Origin: Silene latifolia
Lineage: Eukaryota > Streptophyta > Magnoliopsida > Caryophyllales > Caryophyllaceae
Assembly: GCF_048544455.1 (NCBI RefSeq)
Contig: NC_133538.1
Coordinates: 150,616,422-150,680,421, forward strand
DNA: 64,000 bases
Direction: 5' to 3'
A program made the translations under genes and the position numbers. The first letter of the stretch is position 1. The number at the start of each line of letters is the position of its first letter. Positions 1-11,991 of the stretch are shown piece after piece. The notes below the pieces were generated by a model. The model did not search any database, was not told the DNA's origin, and worked only from the letters and a program-made list of their open reading frames with translations.

Positions 1-1199
1 GATCCAGGAAGAGGAGAGGCGACTGTTTTTTTGTTACAGGCTTGGTTGTGTTTCTTCCCGGCGGCCTTTGTCCGGCAAATGAGCGGGTATCGATCGTTGG
101 TCGTTGACTGCAGAGGTTCGGATGTCCGATGAGTGCGGTTCAATACGGGCGTGTTATCCCATGTTGCCTCTTTTGATCGTTGTCGAATTCTAGTGATTGT
201 GGGTAAACATCGGGGTAACGTGCTGAGTTACGATCCTCGGTTGTCGTGTCGTCTGAAGTCTGACATGCATCATTTTTCTTTTTGTTATGGAGGAGGAACG
301 TGGTGTTACCGTTATGGTAACCACCTCTGCTTTTGTTGTTGCTCCTCTGTTTCCTGTGTTGCTCCCTTTCTTTTCCGTTTGGGAGGATAAGGAGTGCCTA
401 GTTCGGTAGGTGGCGGATAGCCCCCAGTTCGTTGTCTTAGGCCAGTGCCTGTATGATAGATGGTTGTTTTAGGCCAGTGTCTGTATGATAGATGTCTGTA
501 TTGGATCCTGTTTGTATGGTCAGTTGTCCGTATCAAACATGTGTTGATGTATTTTGCGTGAGGCGGTTTGTATATATGTGTTTTTGGATTGTGGTTCATT
601 TTGTGATTTTTGGCTTTTTTGTGTTGTGTTTCGGAGGAGCGCTGTCGGCTGTCATTTCTCCTTTTGCTTTCCATGAGTTCCTGCATCGTTAGTGTAGAAA
701 ACAAGCAACAGGTAGCACATACGCATAAACGTAAACACGTAAAAGCATTTGATTGAAAACAAAATTAACCAAGATGACTTGAAGTTAAAATTGAATTTTG
801 AAAATTGAAATGAATTTTGAAAAATTCCGCGACAAGTCGTCACGCTTGGAATTCCAAAGGAATTGATTTGAAAATTGAGCAATTAACTCGTGTCGTGAAT
901 TAAATTGCTTTGAAATTGTTGAAATTGATATGTGACTCGAAAAATTTCAAACTCAATCCGTCAGGGAAGAATTTTAGAAAAGATTTTCAATTTTTATTTT
1001 TGCTGCAAAATTGCGAAAAAGCGAAAAAAAATTCGAAATTTTGATTGACATGGAAACGATCCATCGCGGATCGGGGCGACTAGCCCTTCCCCCCTTAAAA
1101 AAAAAGAAAGAAAAAATCCGTATGTTTAAAGCTGCGTCATGAAAATCGTGTCGGATTTCGTAAAACGCGAAAGCAAGGAAATATGAGTGTGAGGAAACA
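1..1199. other. Unassigned noncoding stretch at left edge, probably 3' part of Tat element A
   Basis: No recognisable gene. The first 700 bases are GT-rich and the next 400 AT-rich; open frames on either strand show no domain I recognise. No sequence here matches the LTR at 12012-14503, so the 3' LTR of element A presumably lies beyond the left edge. A purine-rich run on the minus strand near 1080-1100 could be a polypurine tract, but no LTR start follows it. Confidence 0.4.
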
Positions 1200-1367
1200 C
1201 AAAATGTCCTGGATCATCCCGAAGAGGCGCGAGCGTTCTGGCAGGAGGTTTGAGGTGTCAGGAGAAAACACAAGTTGAAAGAGACAAGTCAAAGCGGGAA
1301 TCCTGGGAGAGGGCCTAAAGAGGCGCGAGCAGCCTGGCGATGGGAGCCAGCTCTCCCCTTTTTCTGA
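1200..1367. repeat. Two GC-rich palindromic units upstream of the antisense promoter of A
   Basis: The core GAGGCGCGAGC occurs at 1224-1234 and 1320-1330. The second core is enclosed by a perfect 7-bp inverted repeat (GGGAGAG at 1305-1311, CTCTCCC at 1351-1357). The same core recurs in the LTR of A at about 12797 (as GAGGTGCGAGC), 13509 and 14049. The role is unknown; the position just upstream of a TATA box suggests a regulatory or protein-binding site. Confidence 0.6.
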
Positions 1368-1387
1368 AAAATACGCTGATCGTTTTT

Positions 1388-1395
1388 TATAAATA
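1388..1395 (+). promoter_or_regulatory. TATA box of the antisense gene in element A
   Basis: TATAAATA lies 94 bases before the proposed start codon at 1482, followed by a pyrimidine-rich leader. The related gene in element B has the same octamer 103 bases before its start. This matching arrangement argues that the antisense gene has its own promoter. Confidence 0.6.
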
Positions 1396-1481
1396 GTGAT
1401 GTTTGCGCTTCATTGTTTCATCATCCGAAATACAAAAACATCTCTATAAAACCTCTTCTTCTTCTTCCACAAAAATATTTC

Positions 1482-2939
1482 ATGGATGCCTTTGATAATG
1501 CGTTGCGACAATGGTGTCGGGATTTGTCGCCTCCCAAAAAGTATCAACTCATTTGCATGGGAGTTGGTCAATTGTTGGTGCTCCGTCAAGTCAAGGTGCA
1601 ATCCTCATTTCTTGAAGCATGTTCTCGGTTTTGGGATTCGAAACACCATGTTTTCGTTTTCCCGAAAGGTGAAATTTGTCCTCTTGCCGAAGAAGTTGGA
1701 GCCATTGGTGGGTGGCCGGTTTGTGTTCCGGTGCTTCCTCCGACCCGGTTGTGCTATAAGGAAAAATTCCGTTCAATGTTGGGCTTGTCGACAAGTCAAG
1801 TCAACTTCCTTCTTGCTCCACATGGTGTGGACATGTTGGCTCTTATCAACATCTTTTCAAACCGATTAGACGCCAATGTTTCGGAGGTGGCTAGGAGAAG
1901 GGCTCTTGCCTTTTTCCTTATCCATGTGTACCTCTTTGTTGATGCTTTGAAGAAGGAGGGGCCGAAATGCTATGGTAGCATGACCCTTGTTCATGTGGTT
2001 GAGCAAATGGAGCATGGTAGAGATCCATCATGGTTAATGCTTGGCGAGCTCATCCAAGCTTTGGACAAGGAAGGCTCTTGTGGAGAGGCTCCTTCATTTG
2101 GGTCCCCAAGGATCCTCCAAGTGTGGCTATTGGAGAGGCTAAGGTATGTAGAGCCTCCGGTTTATTCTTCTTCTTATTCCTTCCGTCACCTTACTATGAG
2201 GAAGAAGTTGTACCCGGATAGCTTTTCTTCCACCGAGGCTTATTGGGTCGCAAGATTGGCGGAGGAGGGTGGTCCTCACATCCGTTGGGTGGTGCCATGG
2301 TGGCACTTGAGGTCCTTCACGGGGTTGCCCGCTTCGGCTTCTAGTCCTCGTTCTTTGATGGTGGTGGATTTGAAGGTTGCTTCCTTCATTTATCCCGAAA
2401 GGCTCATGAGGCAAATGGGGCGTCAACAAAAGGTGCCCACTCAAGATACCCTTGTTCAAGAGAATGTTTTCCGGAACTCCGAGCTTGTGGAGGTCTTCGA
2501 AAGATGGTGGGCCACTCGGCTGCTTTGGGAGGTACCGGACCCCGTTGCCACGACATGGGTGACTCCCACTTATGTCAAGTGGTCACGTGCTCCGTCCTTG
2601 GAAGAGAGGTCCAAATTTCGTAAGGACGAGGTAATCGACTTAAAGTATCGAGAGGTTGGCAAGGCCAACCGTGCCTTCTTCGAGGATTATGTTGATGGAG
2701 CTAGTCCCGATGTGATGAGACCACCAAAAAGGATAAGCTCGGGTCCCAAGAACATGGTGGGCCGTGCATGGGTTCGTTTTGGGCCGAACATGGGGTCTTG
2801 CACTAGACCAGAGGCCGTTGCCGTTGTAGATCCGTTGAGGATCCGTTCCGAGGAGGAAATCCATGCTAGGCGGGCCAACAAGAAGAACAAGGGGAAGATG
2901 TACCCCGAGGGAAAAGGCAAGGGTAGAATGGAAGAGTAA
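1482..2939 (+). CDS. Antisense extra gene of Tat element A, plant mobile domain protein
   Basis: A 485-aa protein encoded opposite to gag-pol. Residues about 30-330 resemble the plant mobile domain (aminotransferase-like, PMD) family: a conserved sequence around EICPLAEEVGAIGGWP, then a central WVVPWWHL segment, then a basic tail ending GKGKGRMEE. The start at 1482 (MDAFDNAL) is chosen over an upstream in-frame ATG at 1413 because that one lies only 18 bases past the TATA box, and because the paralogue in element B begins with a matching MDVLENRL. Tat-lineage elements are known to carry extra open reading frames, some antisense and downstream of integrase. PMD proteins also occur as host genes (MAIN/MAIL family), so capture from a host is likely. 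The molecular function is unknown; the basic Lys/Gly-rich tail suggests nucleic-acid or nuclear association. It is continuous and has no intron, unlike its paralogue. Confidence 0.8.
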   Translation: MDAFDNALRQWCRDLSPPKKYQLICMGVGQLLVLRQVKVQSSFLEACSRFWDSKHHVFVFPKGEICPLAEEVGAIGGWPVCVPVLPPTRLCYKEKFRSMLGLSTSQVNFLLAPHGVDMLALINIFSNRLDANVSEVARRRALAFFLIHVYLFVDALKKEGPKCYGSMTLVHVVEQMEHGRDPSWLMLGELIQALDKEGSCGEAPSFGSPRILQVWLLERLRYVEPPVYSSSYSFRHLTMRKKLYPDSFSSTEAYWVARLAEEGGPHIRWVVPWWHLRSFTGLPASASSPRSLMVVDLKVASFIYPERLMRQMGRQQKVPTQDTLVQENVFRNSELVEVFERWWATRLLWEVPDPVATTWVTPTYVKWSRAPSLEERSKFRKDEVIDLKYREVGKANRAFFEDYVDGASPDVMRPPKRISSGPKNMVGRAWVRFGPNMGSCTRPEAVAVVDPLRIRSEEEIHARRANKKNKGKMYPEGKGKGRMEE

Positions 2940-3370
2940 AGATCTACATTACCCTTTTTATTAATGTTGTATTAGTGTTGTGAGTTTTTATTATGTTGTA
3001 CTAGCTAGTTGTTGTGTGTTTTGTGCTAGTTTTATTATGTGAGATGTTTTAGTCGGCACCTTAGCTTTGACAAGTTGTAGACTCGTCGAGCTTTATTTGT
3101 TGTTGAAATTGTAATCCCTCCCATTATTATATAAATAAGAGGATTGCTTGTGTCAAAAATTGTGAACGCTTGTTTCTTCCATCCATTTTGTAAAGGCAAT
3201 TCGATTTGAATCATCCTAAACGTTTGCACTTGGAAAAGTGGGATTTTTGTAGGAAGGGAGAAAGGCTACTTTTTTGTATTTTTGTGGGAAAGGGAATGGT
3301 TTTCCCTTTTCTCCTTTTTGATGGGGATGTTTTTTGTATGCGGGTGATGTTTTTTTTTATTATGGGGATG

Positions 3371-3447
3371 GTTGTATCCTTCCTGTGTAGGAAAGGACTG
3401 CCTACGTATCCACCTGGAGAGGTGAAATCAAACCATGATCGTAGTTC
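3371..3447 (+). other. Conserved stem-loop block, copy 1 (element A)
   Basis: Noncoding block between the antisense gene and integrase. Read on the plus strand it folds as hairpin 1 (TCCTTCCT / AGGAAAGGA, loop gtgt) followed by a stem CTACG / CGTAG (3402-3406 with 3440-3444) that encloses hairpin 2 (CACCT ggag AGGTG). Copies 2 and 3 preserve all three helices with different bases. See findings. Confidence 0.6.
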
Positions 3448-3480
3448 GAAATGTTTTGTAAATTTTGATTGGGTTTTGTG

Positions 3481-3556
3481 GTTGTATCCCTCATGTATAA
3501 GAGGGACTGCCTACGTATCCACTTGAAGAGGTGAAATCAAACCATGCTCGTAGTTC
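3481..3556 (+). other. Conserved stem-loop block, copy 2 (element A)
   Basis: Direct repeat of the block 110 bases upstream. Hairpin 1 is TCCCTC / GAGGGA, hairpin 2 is CACTT gaag AGGTG (one G-U wobble if read as plus-strand RNA), closing stem CTACG / CGTAG. The loop-side sequence GAAATCAAACCATG is shared with copy 1. Confidence 0.6.
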
Positions 3557-3749
3557 ATGGGTTTTTGTCTGTTTTAGTGCAAATGGATGTTGCCTTGGAC
3601 AGATCAAAGGACATTCGAAACGGGCAAGGTGCCGCAACTTAGACTCGATAAAACATGCAATTTCAAATCAGAACGTGTCTGAGGAATTGACTTGAAAAGG
3701 GTTAAGGTGGACGCTAGTTGTAAAACTAGGCTTGGATCGTTGGTTGCTA

Positions 3750-4980
3750 TGGTTCAAGGGTGGTATTTCTTGAGTTGGTCTAGGTTGGTCGGGTTTGTAA
3801 AATCCTCCCCATCTAGGTCACTCAGTCGCACTACGCCCCCCGAAAGTATTTTCTTGACCAGGTATGGCCCGGCCCAGTTGGGTTTGAATTTTCCTCTCGG
3901 ATTGACGGGTAGCGGTGCTCGGACCGACTTGAGGACCAAGTCGCCCTCCTTAATGTTCCTGGGTTTGAAACTCTTGTTGAATGCCCGTTGTATCCGTCGT
4001 TGGTATAGCTGGACGTTGTGCAAGGCGTTGAGTCGCCGTTCGTCTAGAACAGTGAGTTGTTGGTACCTTCGGCGGGTCCATTCCGCCTCAGGGACTTGGC
4101 TCTCCAGTAAGATGCGCGGGGACGGGGCCTCTAACTCTACCGGTTGAACTGCCTCCATACCGTATACTAGTTAGAAGGGTATGGCGCCTGTCGGTGTTCG
4201 GATGGAGGTTCGGTATCCCCAGAGTGCGAATGGGAGTTTGCTCGGCTAATCGCGGTAGTTGTCTTACATTTTCTTGATAATGGAGACAAGAATTTTGTTA
4301 GCTGCCTCCACCGCTCCGTTGGTTTGGGGACGGTAGGGGGATGATCGATGTCGTTTGATCTTGTATTTGTCCAGCAAAGTCTGCGTTTCCGCCTGGAAGT
4401 GAGAACCTTGATCGCTGATGATTTCATGGGGTACCCCATATCGGCAGATGATGTTGTTCTGGATGAACTTGGCCACTTGTTTGGCGGTCAAGACTGCATA
4501 TGACTGCGCTTCCACCCATTTGGTGAAGTAGTCGATGGCGACGATGATGAAACAATGTCCCTTGGTGCCCACCGGGTTAACTTTCCCGGTGATGTCGATG
4601 CCCTAGGTCGAGAAAGGCCAGGGTGACGTCATGGTGTATAAAAGGGGTGGTGGTATATGTTGTATATTGGCGAAGATTTGTCAATTGTGGCAATGTTTGA
4701 CGTAGTTACGGTAATCGGCTTCCATGGTGGTCCAGTAGTAACCTGGCCGCATAATTTTTCGGGTAAGCATCATTGCGCTCATGTGAGGGCCACATTCTCC
4801 GTCGTGGACCTCTCCCATGACTTTTTTTGCTTTGTGATGGTCAATGCAAAGAAGGAGAATCCCTTGGGGTGTTCTTTGTATAATTGGTCTTGGATTATCA
4901 CGAATTGTGATGCAAGTAAACGGGTGGCTCTTTGTCCTCTTTGGTCAGAGTTAGGAGGGAATTCGTTTTTGGTTTTGTAG
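3750..4980 (-). mobile_element. Integrase region of Tat element A
   Basis: Minus-strand translation shows the integrase core of Ty3/gypsy elements: a FIIVAIDYFTKWVEAQSY block, then SDQGSHFQ, then SSPYRPQTNGAVEAANKI, followed by the C-terminal module GDLVLKSV and GPYLVKKIL, which matches the GPY/F domain. It would insert the element cDNA into chromosomes. Fossil; limits approximate. Confidence 0.8.
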
Positions 4981-5560
4981 TTGAGGATGGCTTGGTACCA
5001 AGGTTCATCATGTCTTTCCTCGTCATGATGTCATGTCGTCAGGTATGTTGACGAGTGCGGCAAGTTTTACCAGGGCATCAGCAAATTGATTTTTTTCTCG
5101 TGGCAAGTGGAAGTAGTCGATTTGGTCAAAGAACTCGGCCTCTTGATTGATTCTCGCTCGGTAGGGAGCTAAACTATCACTTCGGATTTTACATGATCCG
5201 GACACCTGATTGATGATGAGCGAGGAATCGCCGTGGACCCTCAGTCTTTTGATGCCAAGTGAGATGGCTGCTTGCAGGCCGATGAGACATGCTTCATATT
5301 CAGCGGCATTGTTGGTGACGGTGAAGTCTAGTTTGACCGAGATTGGAACATGTTCCCCCTCTAGCGATATTAGAAGGATTCCTACCCCGAAGCCTCTCAG
5401 ATTAGATGCACCATCGAAGTATAGGTCCCATGCGTCGGAATCGGCACAAAGGATGTCTTCGTCAGGAAGTGACCATGTGTCGGTCGTTAGATCCTCGCTG
5501 ACGGGATTTTCAGCCAGGAAATCGGCAACTTCTCTTCCCTTGATAACCTCGGGGGGTACA
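4980..5560 (-). mobile_element. Second (archaeal-type) RNase H of Tat element A
   Basis: The minus strand encodes WDLYFDGASNLRGFGVG, NNAAEYEACLIGLQ, LRVHGDSSLIINQ and NQFADALVKLA, the DEDD-type pattern of an RNase H1-like domain with D, E, D and D positions visible. An additional archaeal-like RNase H after the retroelement one is characteristic of the Tat lineage. Limits approximate. Confidence 0.8.
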
Positions 5561-6800
5561 AACTTGAGATCGAACTCGGACAGCATGAGTGTCCACCTAG
5601 ACAGCCTTTCGTTTAGTACGGGTTTTTCGAAGATATATTTGACCGGGTCCATCTTGGAGTAGATGTGGACCATACTAGGGCAAGGTATGTCTTTTCCAGT
5701 TGGGTGTACCTTGTCTCGTACTCAATGAACTTTTTGCTGAGGTAGTAGATGGCTCGTTCTTCGCCGTCGACTGTTTGTGCTAGCATTACCCCTATGGCTG
5801 TGTCTGTGAAAGTCAGGTATAAGGATAAAGGAATCTCTGGTTGAGGTGGCATGAGGACATGAGGTTTGGATAGGATTTCCTTTATCCTTTCGAAGGACTT
5901 TTGACAGTCGTCGTCCCAATCGGTGTGATCGGAGGCGCGAAGTTTCTTGAATATTGGTTCACAAATCATGGTGAGCTTGGCAATGAAGCGGCTGATGTAT
6001 TGGACCTGACCGAGAAATCCCCGAATCTCCTTCTTGTTCCTAGGCTGAGGTATTTACTGAAGGGCTTTGATTTTGGTTGGATCAATCTCAATGCCTCTTT
6101 TGCTGACGACATGTCCCGAGAGTTTTCCGGAGGTGACCCCGAATGCACACTTCTGAGGATTTAGTCTCATGTTATATTTCCGCAGACGAGCGAATAATTT
6201 TCGAAGGGCGTTGATGTGGCTGTCCCGTTTTCTCGATTTGACAATCATGTCGTCGACATATACCTCTACCTCCGTGTGCATCATATCATGTAGGAGAGTG
6301 GTAGTGGTTCTTTGATAGGTATCTCCGGCGTTGATGAGACCGAAAGGCATGACCGTGTAGCAATATGTACCCCACTGTGTAGTGAATGCAGTCTTGTGCA
6401 TGTCTTCCTCAGCCATTTTAATCTGGGGTTACCCAGCATACCCGTTCATGAATGATAGGAGAGAATGTTCGGCAGTGTTGTCTACCAGAATGTCAACATG
6501 TGGCAAAGGGAAGTCGTCCTTTGGACTCGCCTTGTTCAGATCCCTGAAGTCGACGCAAACCTGAATTCTTCCGTCTTTCTTCGGTACAGGAACAATGTTG
6601 GCCACCCAGTCAGAGTATTCAGACACTTTGATGAAACCAGCCTTGAATTGTTTATCCACTTCTTCCTTGATTTTTAGGGCCCATTCAGGACGCATTAGAT
6701 GCAGCTTCTGCTTCACAGGTTTAGCCCCAGGCTTAATGGGTATCCGGTGCTCTGCAATTTCCCTGTCAATTCCAGGCATGTCTCTGTAGGACCAGGCGAA
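5560..6800 (-). mobile_element. Reverse transcriptase and RNase H region of Tat element A
   Basis: The minus strand reads through classical Ty3/gypsy RT blocks: IPIKPGAKPVKQKL, VPVPKKDGRIQVCVDFRDLN, FPLPHVDILVDN, the catalytic YVDDMIVKS, then the RNase H entry IPLSLYLTFTDTAIG with ERAIYYLSKKF. This is the copying enzyme of the element. Fossil with several breaks; limits approximate. Confidence 0.85.
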
Positions 6801-7999
6801 TACGTCCTTGTATTCGTGGAGGAGGTGAATGAACTATTGTCTTTCCGAGGGGTCCAGGGTTGTCCCTATCCTAAGTTCTTGAGGTGTGTTGTCGGTTCCT
6901 ACGTTAATAGGTTCGGTCTCTTCAATAATGGGGGTTCTGGTTTCCCGTTTGTCAAGTTCTTTGGCTAGGTGAGGTGGGTAGTCACTCAAGTCAAAATCCT
7001 CATAGTCATTCAGAATTGCATTGCAGTTAAATTGAGACGAGTCATAAGCAAACTTAGCGTTCATTAAGTTGACACGAGCGAAAAGCTCGGAGAGGACAGA
7101 CATCTCATGGTCAGTCAGAGGCAACACAGGAGAGGATTGGCCCCTAGAATAGGCTCTAGGTTGTCACCTTTCATGAGAGTGGGGGTGACCCTAGTAGACT
7201 CAGCCTCTGAATCAACCACGACCTTGTGATAAAACAGCGGGAAGGGGATCTTGACTGGGACATCGGAAGTGTTAGAAGCTATGACAGACTCTGACTCCGA
7301 CTCAGACTCAGATTCTTCTCCACTTCCTTCTTTGAACCTAGGGCCTTCTCCAGTTGTGATCTTGAGAATGCGGCCTCGGCGATCGGTCCACTTGACGGTT
7401 TTCCTCCAGCCTTGTGTAGATTTCTCCGGGTCAGTGTCGGAGATCAAGCCAGTTGGGTCAAATCGGTTGTCCTTCAGGGCGATGTTGATGATGTCCTCAT
7501 AATCGAGGTGCTTAATGTTATCCTCTCCAAAGAGGAGGGTGACAGCTTGTCCATCGAGGCATGACGACGGCTTAGACTCAGTTGACGCAGCTTCGGCGTT
7601 GTCGGGGATGAAGTAGCAGTCCTGGAAGACTTCCACACCCAGGTACCTGGCCTTGGCTACAAAGTCATATATCGGCTCTAGAAAGCCATGGTAGAGCTCG
7701 GACTCTCCCTCGAGAACAAAGTATCCATTGAGGGTCAGATGATAGGGACGGAGGATAACTCTGTGCTTCTTGCGTTTTCGAACTAGGAGATTCATCTCCT
7801 CGATATCTTCATCGGTAGGTTCATATCCCAGTCCGAAGGGGATGTTGGGGACCTTAGCCTGTTTCAAGAGAGGTAAGGTGCTCTTCAGTGGATTGAGGGG
7901 CAAATCCAGGAAGTAACCCTGGCGCATCATGATGCGGTTGACTGTGAGGTTGGCAAACGGGTCACAATCAAAGAGTGTTGATTCATCATTTATGGCATT

Positions 8000-8420
8000 C
8001 ACAGCTTGGAATCCCCACATTTCATTGTCATCTTCCTCAATGGTCTGGGAGGTTATTCCCTTTCTCATGACAGCTTTGATCGGGGTAGCAGGAATTGTGA
8101 TTTTTTTCCCCGTTGAAGGGGACCCTGGTCTTCTGGTGGAGAGTTGAGGTAACTGCCTTGACGGCGTGAATCCAGTGACATCCCAGGAGCATATTGAAGG
8201 AGGCGTCGATGTCGACCACCTGAAAACTGGTTTGCCTTTCCAGTGGTCCGGTTGTGACAGTCAGAGTGATGAGCCCCGCGACCTTGCGACGAGTGCCGTC
8301 GTAGGCGCATAATCCTTGATTTGTTGGGACCAAATCAGCTTCCTTAATAACCAGCTTGTGAGCAGTCTTGAGGGGAATGACATTTACCGCGGATCCGTCA
8401 TCTACAAGGACCATGGGTAC
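8000..8420 (-). mobile_element. Aspartic protease region of Tat element A
   Basis: The minus strand shows VDDGSAVNVIPLKTA, the D-x-G active-site loop in the variant common in Tat elements, with a downstream FNMLLGCHWIH that matches the ILG-type second motif. A long acidic Ser/Glu repeat (minus strand near 7270-7320) lies between protease and RT and also occurs in element B. Confidence 0.75.
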
Positions 8421-9159
8421 ATTCTTCTTGAGACATTGTACGTTAATGTATAGGGAAAGGTTATGATTGGCTCCGAAGGGAGGGACTCTTCGTCAGAGAA
8501 GAGGTGGAGGGCACAGTTAATGTGCCACTATTTCTTCAGGGGAAGAGGTGGAGGGCACAGTTAATTTTCCCAAGGCCTGTAGCAAAGCCTGTCGATGCTC
8601 AAAGGATGTCGCGATCAGTTGCCAGATCGAGATCTCGGCTTTTGCCTTCTGAAGCTGTTTGAGGATCGAATTCTCAAGAGCTCTTGGTTGAGTGTCTACT
8701 TCCGGGACGACATGGTCGTTTGTTGTTGGAGCGACCGCTGAATTGTTCGGGTTCTGATAGGAGCGTCCGGACCGGGTAAGGTGACCGATCTCTTTCGCTC
8801 ATTTCTCTTTCCCTGGGATAATATAGATATCTTCAACATCATCTCTCTAGATGCCATTGATTTCAGGATCTCGAAGGCACCTTGGAGGGTTATTCTTTGG
8901 TGGGTAATTTTTGTGAGGGATATTTCTGTGAGGGTAGTTTTTTTGGGTTGATTTTTGTGAGAGTGATTATTGTGAGGATGATTATTGTGAGGTGCATGCC
9001 ATAATGGTCGCGGGAGCAATCCGTCCTGGTGAGGGTAGTTTTGGGCGCTCGGGGGACTCTCCCTCGGGCGTGGTAGTGGAGGATTGAAGATAAGTCGGCG
9101 GTAGGCATCGTCAAGTCGGGTGATCCTCTCGGAGAGGCTAGCTATGGCTTCCTGAACCT

Positions 9160-10500
9160 ATTGGAACATGGTGAGCATAGTTGCGGCACTGAACACAAAT
9201 ACCTCATCCGAGGGATCTTTCTCCAAGGTGTTCACCTCGTCATCAATTGGCAAGATGAGGTGTGAGAAGTCCAGAGTTGGCTCATCGTTGGAGATAGCGT
9301 GGATTCCCAGAGGGTTTGTTTTGTTGTTTGGCTTAGTCGGTGGGGGGTAAAGGCAATTCCCCCTTCTCAATCATGTCTTGGATGATGTGTTTGAGTTTGA
9401 AGCAGGTTTCTGTATCATGCCCGTTCCCTTGATGGTACTGACAGTAGGCATTGGGGTTCCAGAAGCGGGATTTCTTAGCATCGGTCGGATCCGGGGTGGG
9501 TCCGATTGGTTGTAACTTTCCCTGGTCTATGAGCCTCTTCAGGGCACTTACATAAGTTGACCCTATATTAGTGAACACTCTCTGGGGGCGCTCATCTCTC
9601 TTAGCAGATGGTTCAACAAGGTTGACCTCATAGATCTTGTTCGTTTGACCATAAGGGCAAGATCCAGTTAAGGTGGATCCCTGGTAGCCTCTGCCAGTGG
9701 TCTTGGCTAGGACACCCTTTCGGAGGTCATCTTCAATGCGTGTCCCCAGAATTTGCAGATCCTGGAAGGTCTTAATATTTTGATACCTCAGTAAGTTGGC
9801 ATACACTGGGTGAAGATTGTTGACAAAATTTTCCACCAAAGTTGATTCACCCGGCTTGATGACCAGCTGAGTACTTACCCTCCTCCAACGGGTTAAGAAC
9901 TCGGTGAATCCCTCCTTGTCGTTCTGGGTTAGGACCTCAAGGGTACGGGTATTGGCTTGGATTTCAACATTGTCAGCGTATTGCTTAGCAAATTCAACCG
10001 TGACCTCATCCTAGGTAGTAAGGTTCTTCGGGTCAAGGGAGTAGTACCATTGGCGAGGGATCGGTTCCAAGGATGATAGGAAGATCCGGGTGAAGAACTT
10101 CTGTTGGACCCCTTTTATGGCCATGTAGTCTTTGATGGCACGGATATGATTGAGCGGGTCCTCCACTCCCTTGAACTTGGGCACATCAGTCAGGGTAAAG
10201 TTGTCAGGTAGTTGATCCCCAACAGGTTCAAACCTTCGGTTGTTCTCAAGATGGATATTGTTAGCCCGGGCTAGGAGCTGTTCTTCCAAGAGCTTGAGCC
10301 TTTTCTCATTTTCAGTCAAAGGTGGAGTATTATGTTCTCCAGCTTCTTTGTTTTCCACGGTGTCGATACGAATCTCGACACGATCCAGGGTGACCTTAAG
10401 AGCGGTGAGCAGGCTGGCTAGCTGAGCAGTCATGACATCTCTGTTGTTATCATTGTTGTTGCTGTTGACAGACGAAGTTGAAGACGGGGCCATGACTCTG
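9160..10500 (-). mobile_element. Gag region of Tat element A
   Basis: Begins at MAPSSTSS (minus strand, 10493). It contains the retrotransposon gag signature FTLTDVPKFKGVEDPLNHI and PRQWYYSLDP, then a zinc-knuckle-like CQYHQGNGHDTETCFKLK near 9400-9440. It would build the particle core. Fossil; limits approximate. Confidence 0.8.
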
Positions 10501-11145
10501 AGGCAGAAAAATGGCTCACATAACAACTTAATCTGAGACGGTTCAAAGACTGAATACAGACAACGCAAAGGACGAGACAAAGATCAGACTCAACAAGACG
10601 AGGATGACCGTGTGTGGTATCTCGGTGCTGACTCGATTTATGACGTGACAGTGTTGACCGAACCTTTGACACGTGTCCAACGTAGCGGCATGACGCCATT
10701 GGACGAGTCTCGTGGTGATACGACTCATAAGTAAAGATCCATAAGTACGCTTTCTTCGACTCGATAGACACGAGGCGGAATTGGAATGGTGGACTGAAGT
10801 TTTCGAAAATAGAAATTTTCAAAAAGATTCATTTGTCGCTTTGTGGACGGCTTCCGAATATAGAGATCTCCGCAAGTCGGTCAGTTGAAGGGGTTGTCTT
10901 AAGTTTATTTGCAAAAGAAGGTTTGAGTTAATCGGCTTGGAAAACAAGGTATTGCCTCCCAAGACGGTTTTTGAAATTCAAAATTGTATGTTTTGAAAAT
11001 CGAGTTTGAAATGTTTGAAGAGGTCTCGGGGACGGTGCATGGTCCTCGGGATCTCGAAGGTGTCTCGAGAAAAGGGTGTGTGCTTTTCTCGGGTTTTGAA
11101 AGAGCCATTGTCGGCGCGAGACGAGTTAAAGTCCGTGTCTAGATG

Positions 11146-11538
11146 CGGCGATTATAACGGCGTAAAAAGGTGATTTGAAATGGTTGTAGAAAACCAAGTT
11201 TGAAAATCGTCATTACGACGGCCTAGAAAGGCGTGCTGAAATGGTTATAAAAAACCGGGTTTTGAAAATCGTCATTACGACGGCCTAGAAAGGCGTGTTG
11301 AGATGGTTATAAAAACCGAGTTTTGAAAATCGTCATTACGACGGCCTAGAAAAGGCGTGTTGAAATGGTTATAAAAACCGAGTTTGAAAATCGTCATTAC
11401 GACGGCCTAGAAAAGGCGTGTTGAAATGGTTATAAAAACCGAGTTTGAAAATCGTCATTACGACGGCCTAGAAAAGGCGTGCAACGGTCGGCAGAAGACC
11501 GAGGTTTGAAATGGCCATTATAACGGCGCAAAAGGGTG
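11146..11538 (-). repeat. 61-62-bp tandem array in the leader of Tat element A
   Basis: Five clean units start at 11208, 11270, 11331, 11392 and 11453, each beginning CGTCATTACGACGGCCTAG; degenerate units flank them. Each unit has three potential small hairpins (CGTC/GACG, GCCT/AGGC and GGTT/AACC). The array lies between the primer-binding site and gag, where Tat/Ogre elements often hold tandem subrepeats. Element B shows no comparable array. Confidence 0.85.
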
Positions 11539-11991
11539 TTTTTTGAAAGTTTGAAAATGACGCGGAAGGACTTATGATCAAGTAGCACATAAGCACTCAC
11601 AGTTCATTATATTATGCATTATGCTGACACGGGTTTTGGCTTAGAAGGGTGGGTTACACATCAAGCAATCAAACCCCGATTTGCGAGAGGGATACCAATC
11701 CAAACAAAATGTGTAAGGAGGGTGCCCTAGCCTCGTGCTCGAAAGTGATGAAAGCTCTTTGACGAAACAGAAATGTGTGACTTCAATGGTATGCTTGACT
11801 CAATCGGGATTCGAAACGCGGGGATGAGAAAACTCACGCCGATGAGACGAGCCAATTGGTCGATGAAGGTTAGGTTGTGGGCCCGGACAAGTAACCCGTC
11901 CGTGACCGTAATATCAATTAATGCATTCCAACCAAGACCTCGTTCGAGTCTCACCATCTAGGGATCACAAAGACGTAAGTGTCCTAGTTTT

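Noticed and set aside
312-704. Long minus-strand open frame near the left edge
   Set aside because: Low-complexity composition, no domain, overlaps other open frames on the opposite strand; nothing supports a gene.
1076-1100. Purine tract on the minus strand as the polypurine tract of element A
   Set aside because: The bases after it do not begin with the LTR start TGTAGATACC seen at 14503.
5210-5662. Plus-strand open frames opposite pol (for example 5210-5662, 19742-20053, 22910-23158)
   Set aside because: They lie exactly antisense to recognised RT, RNase H or gag segments and have no independent motifs.
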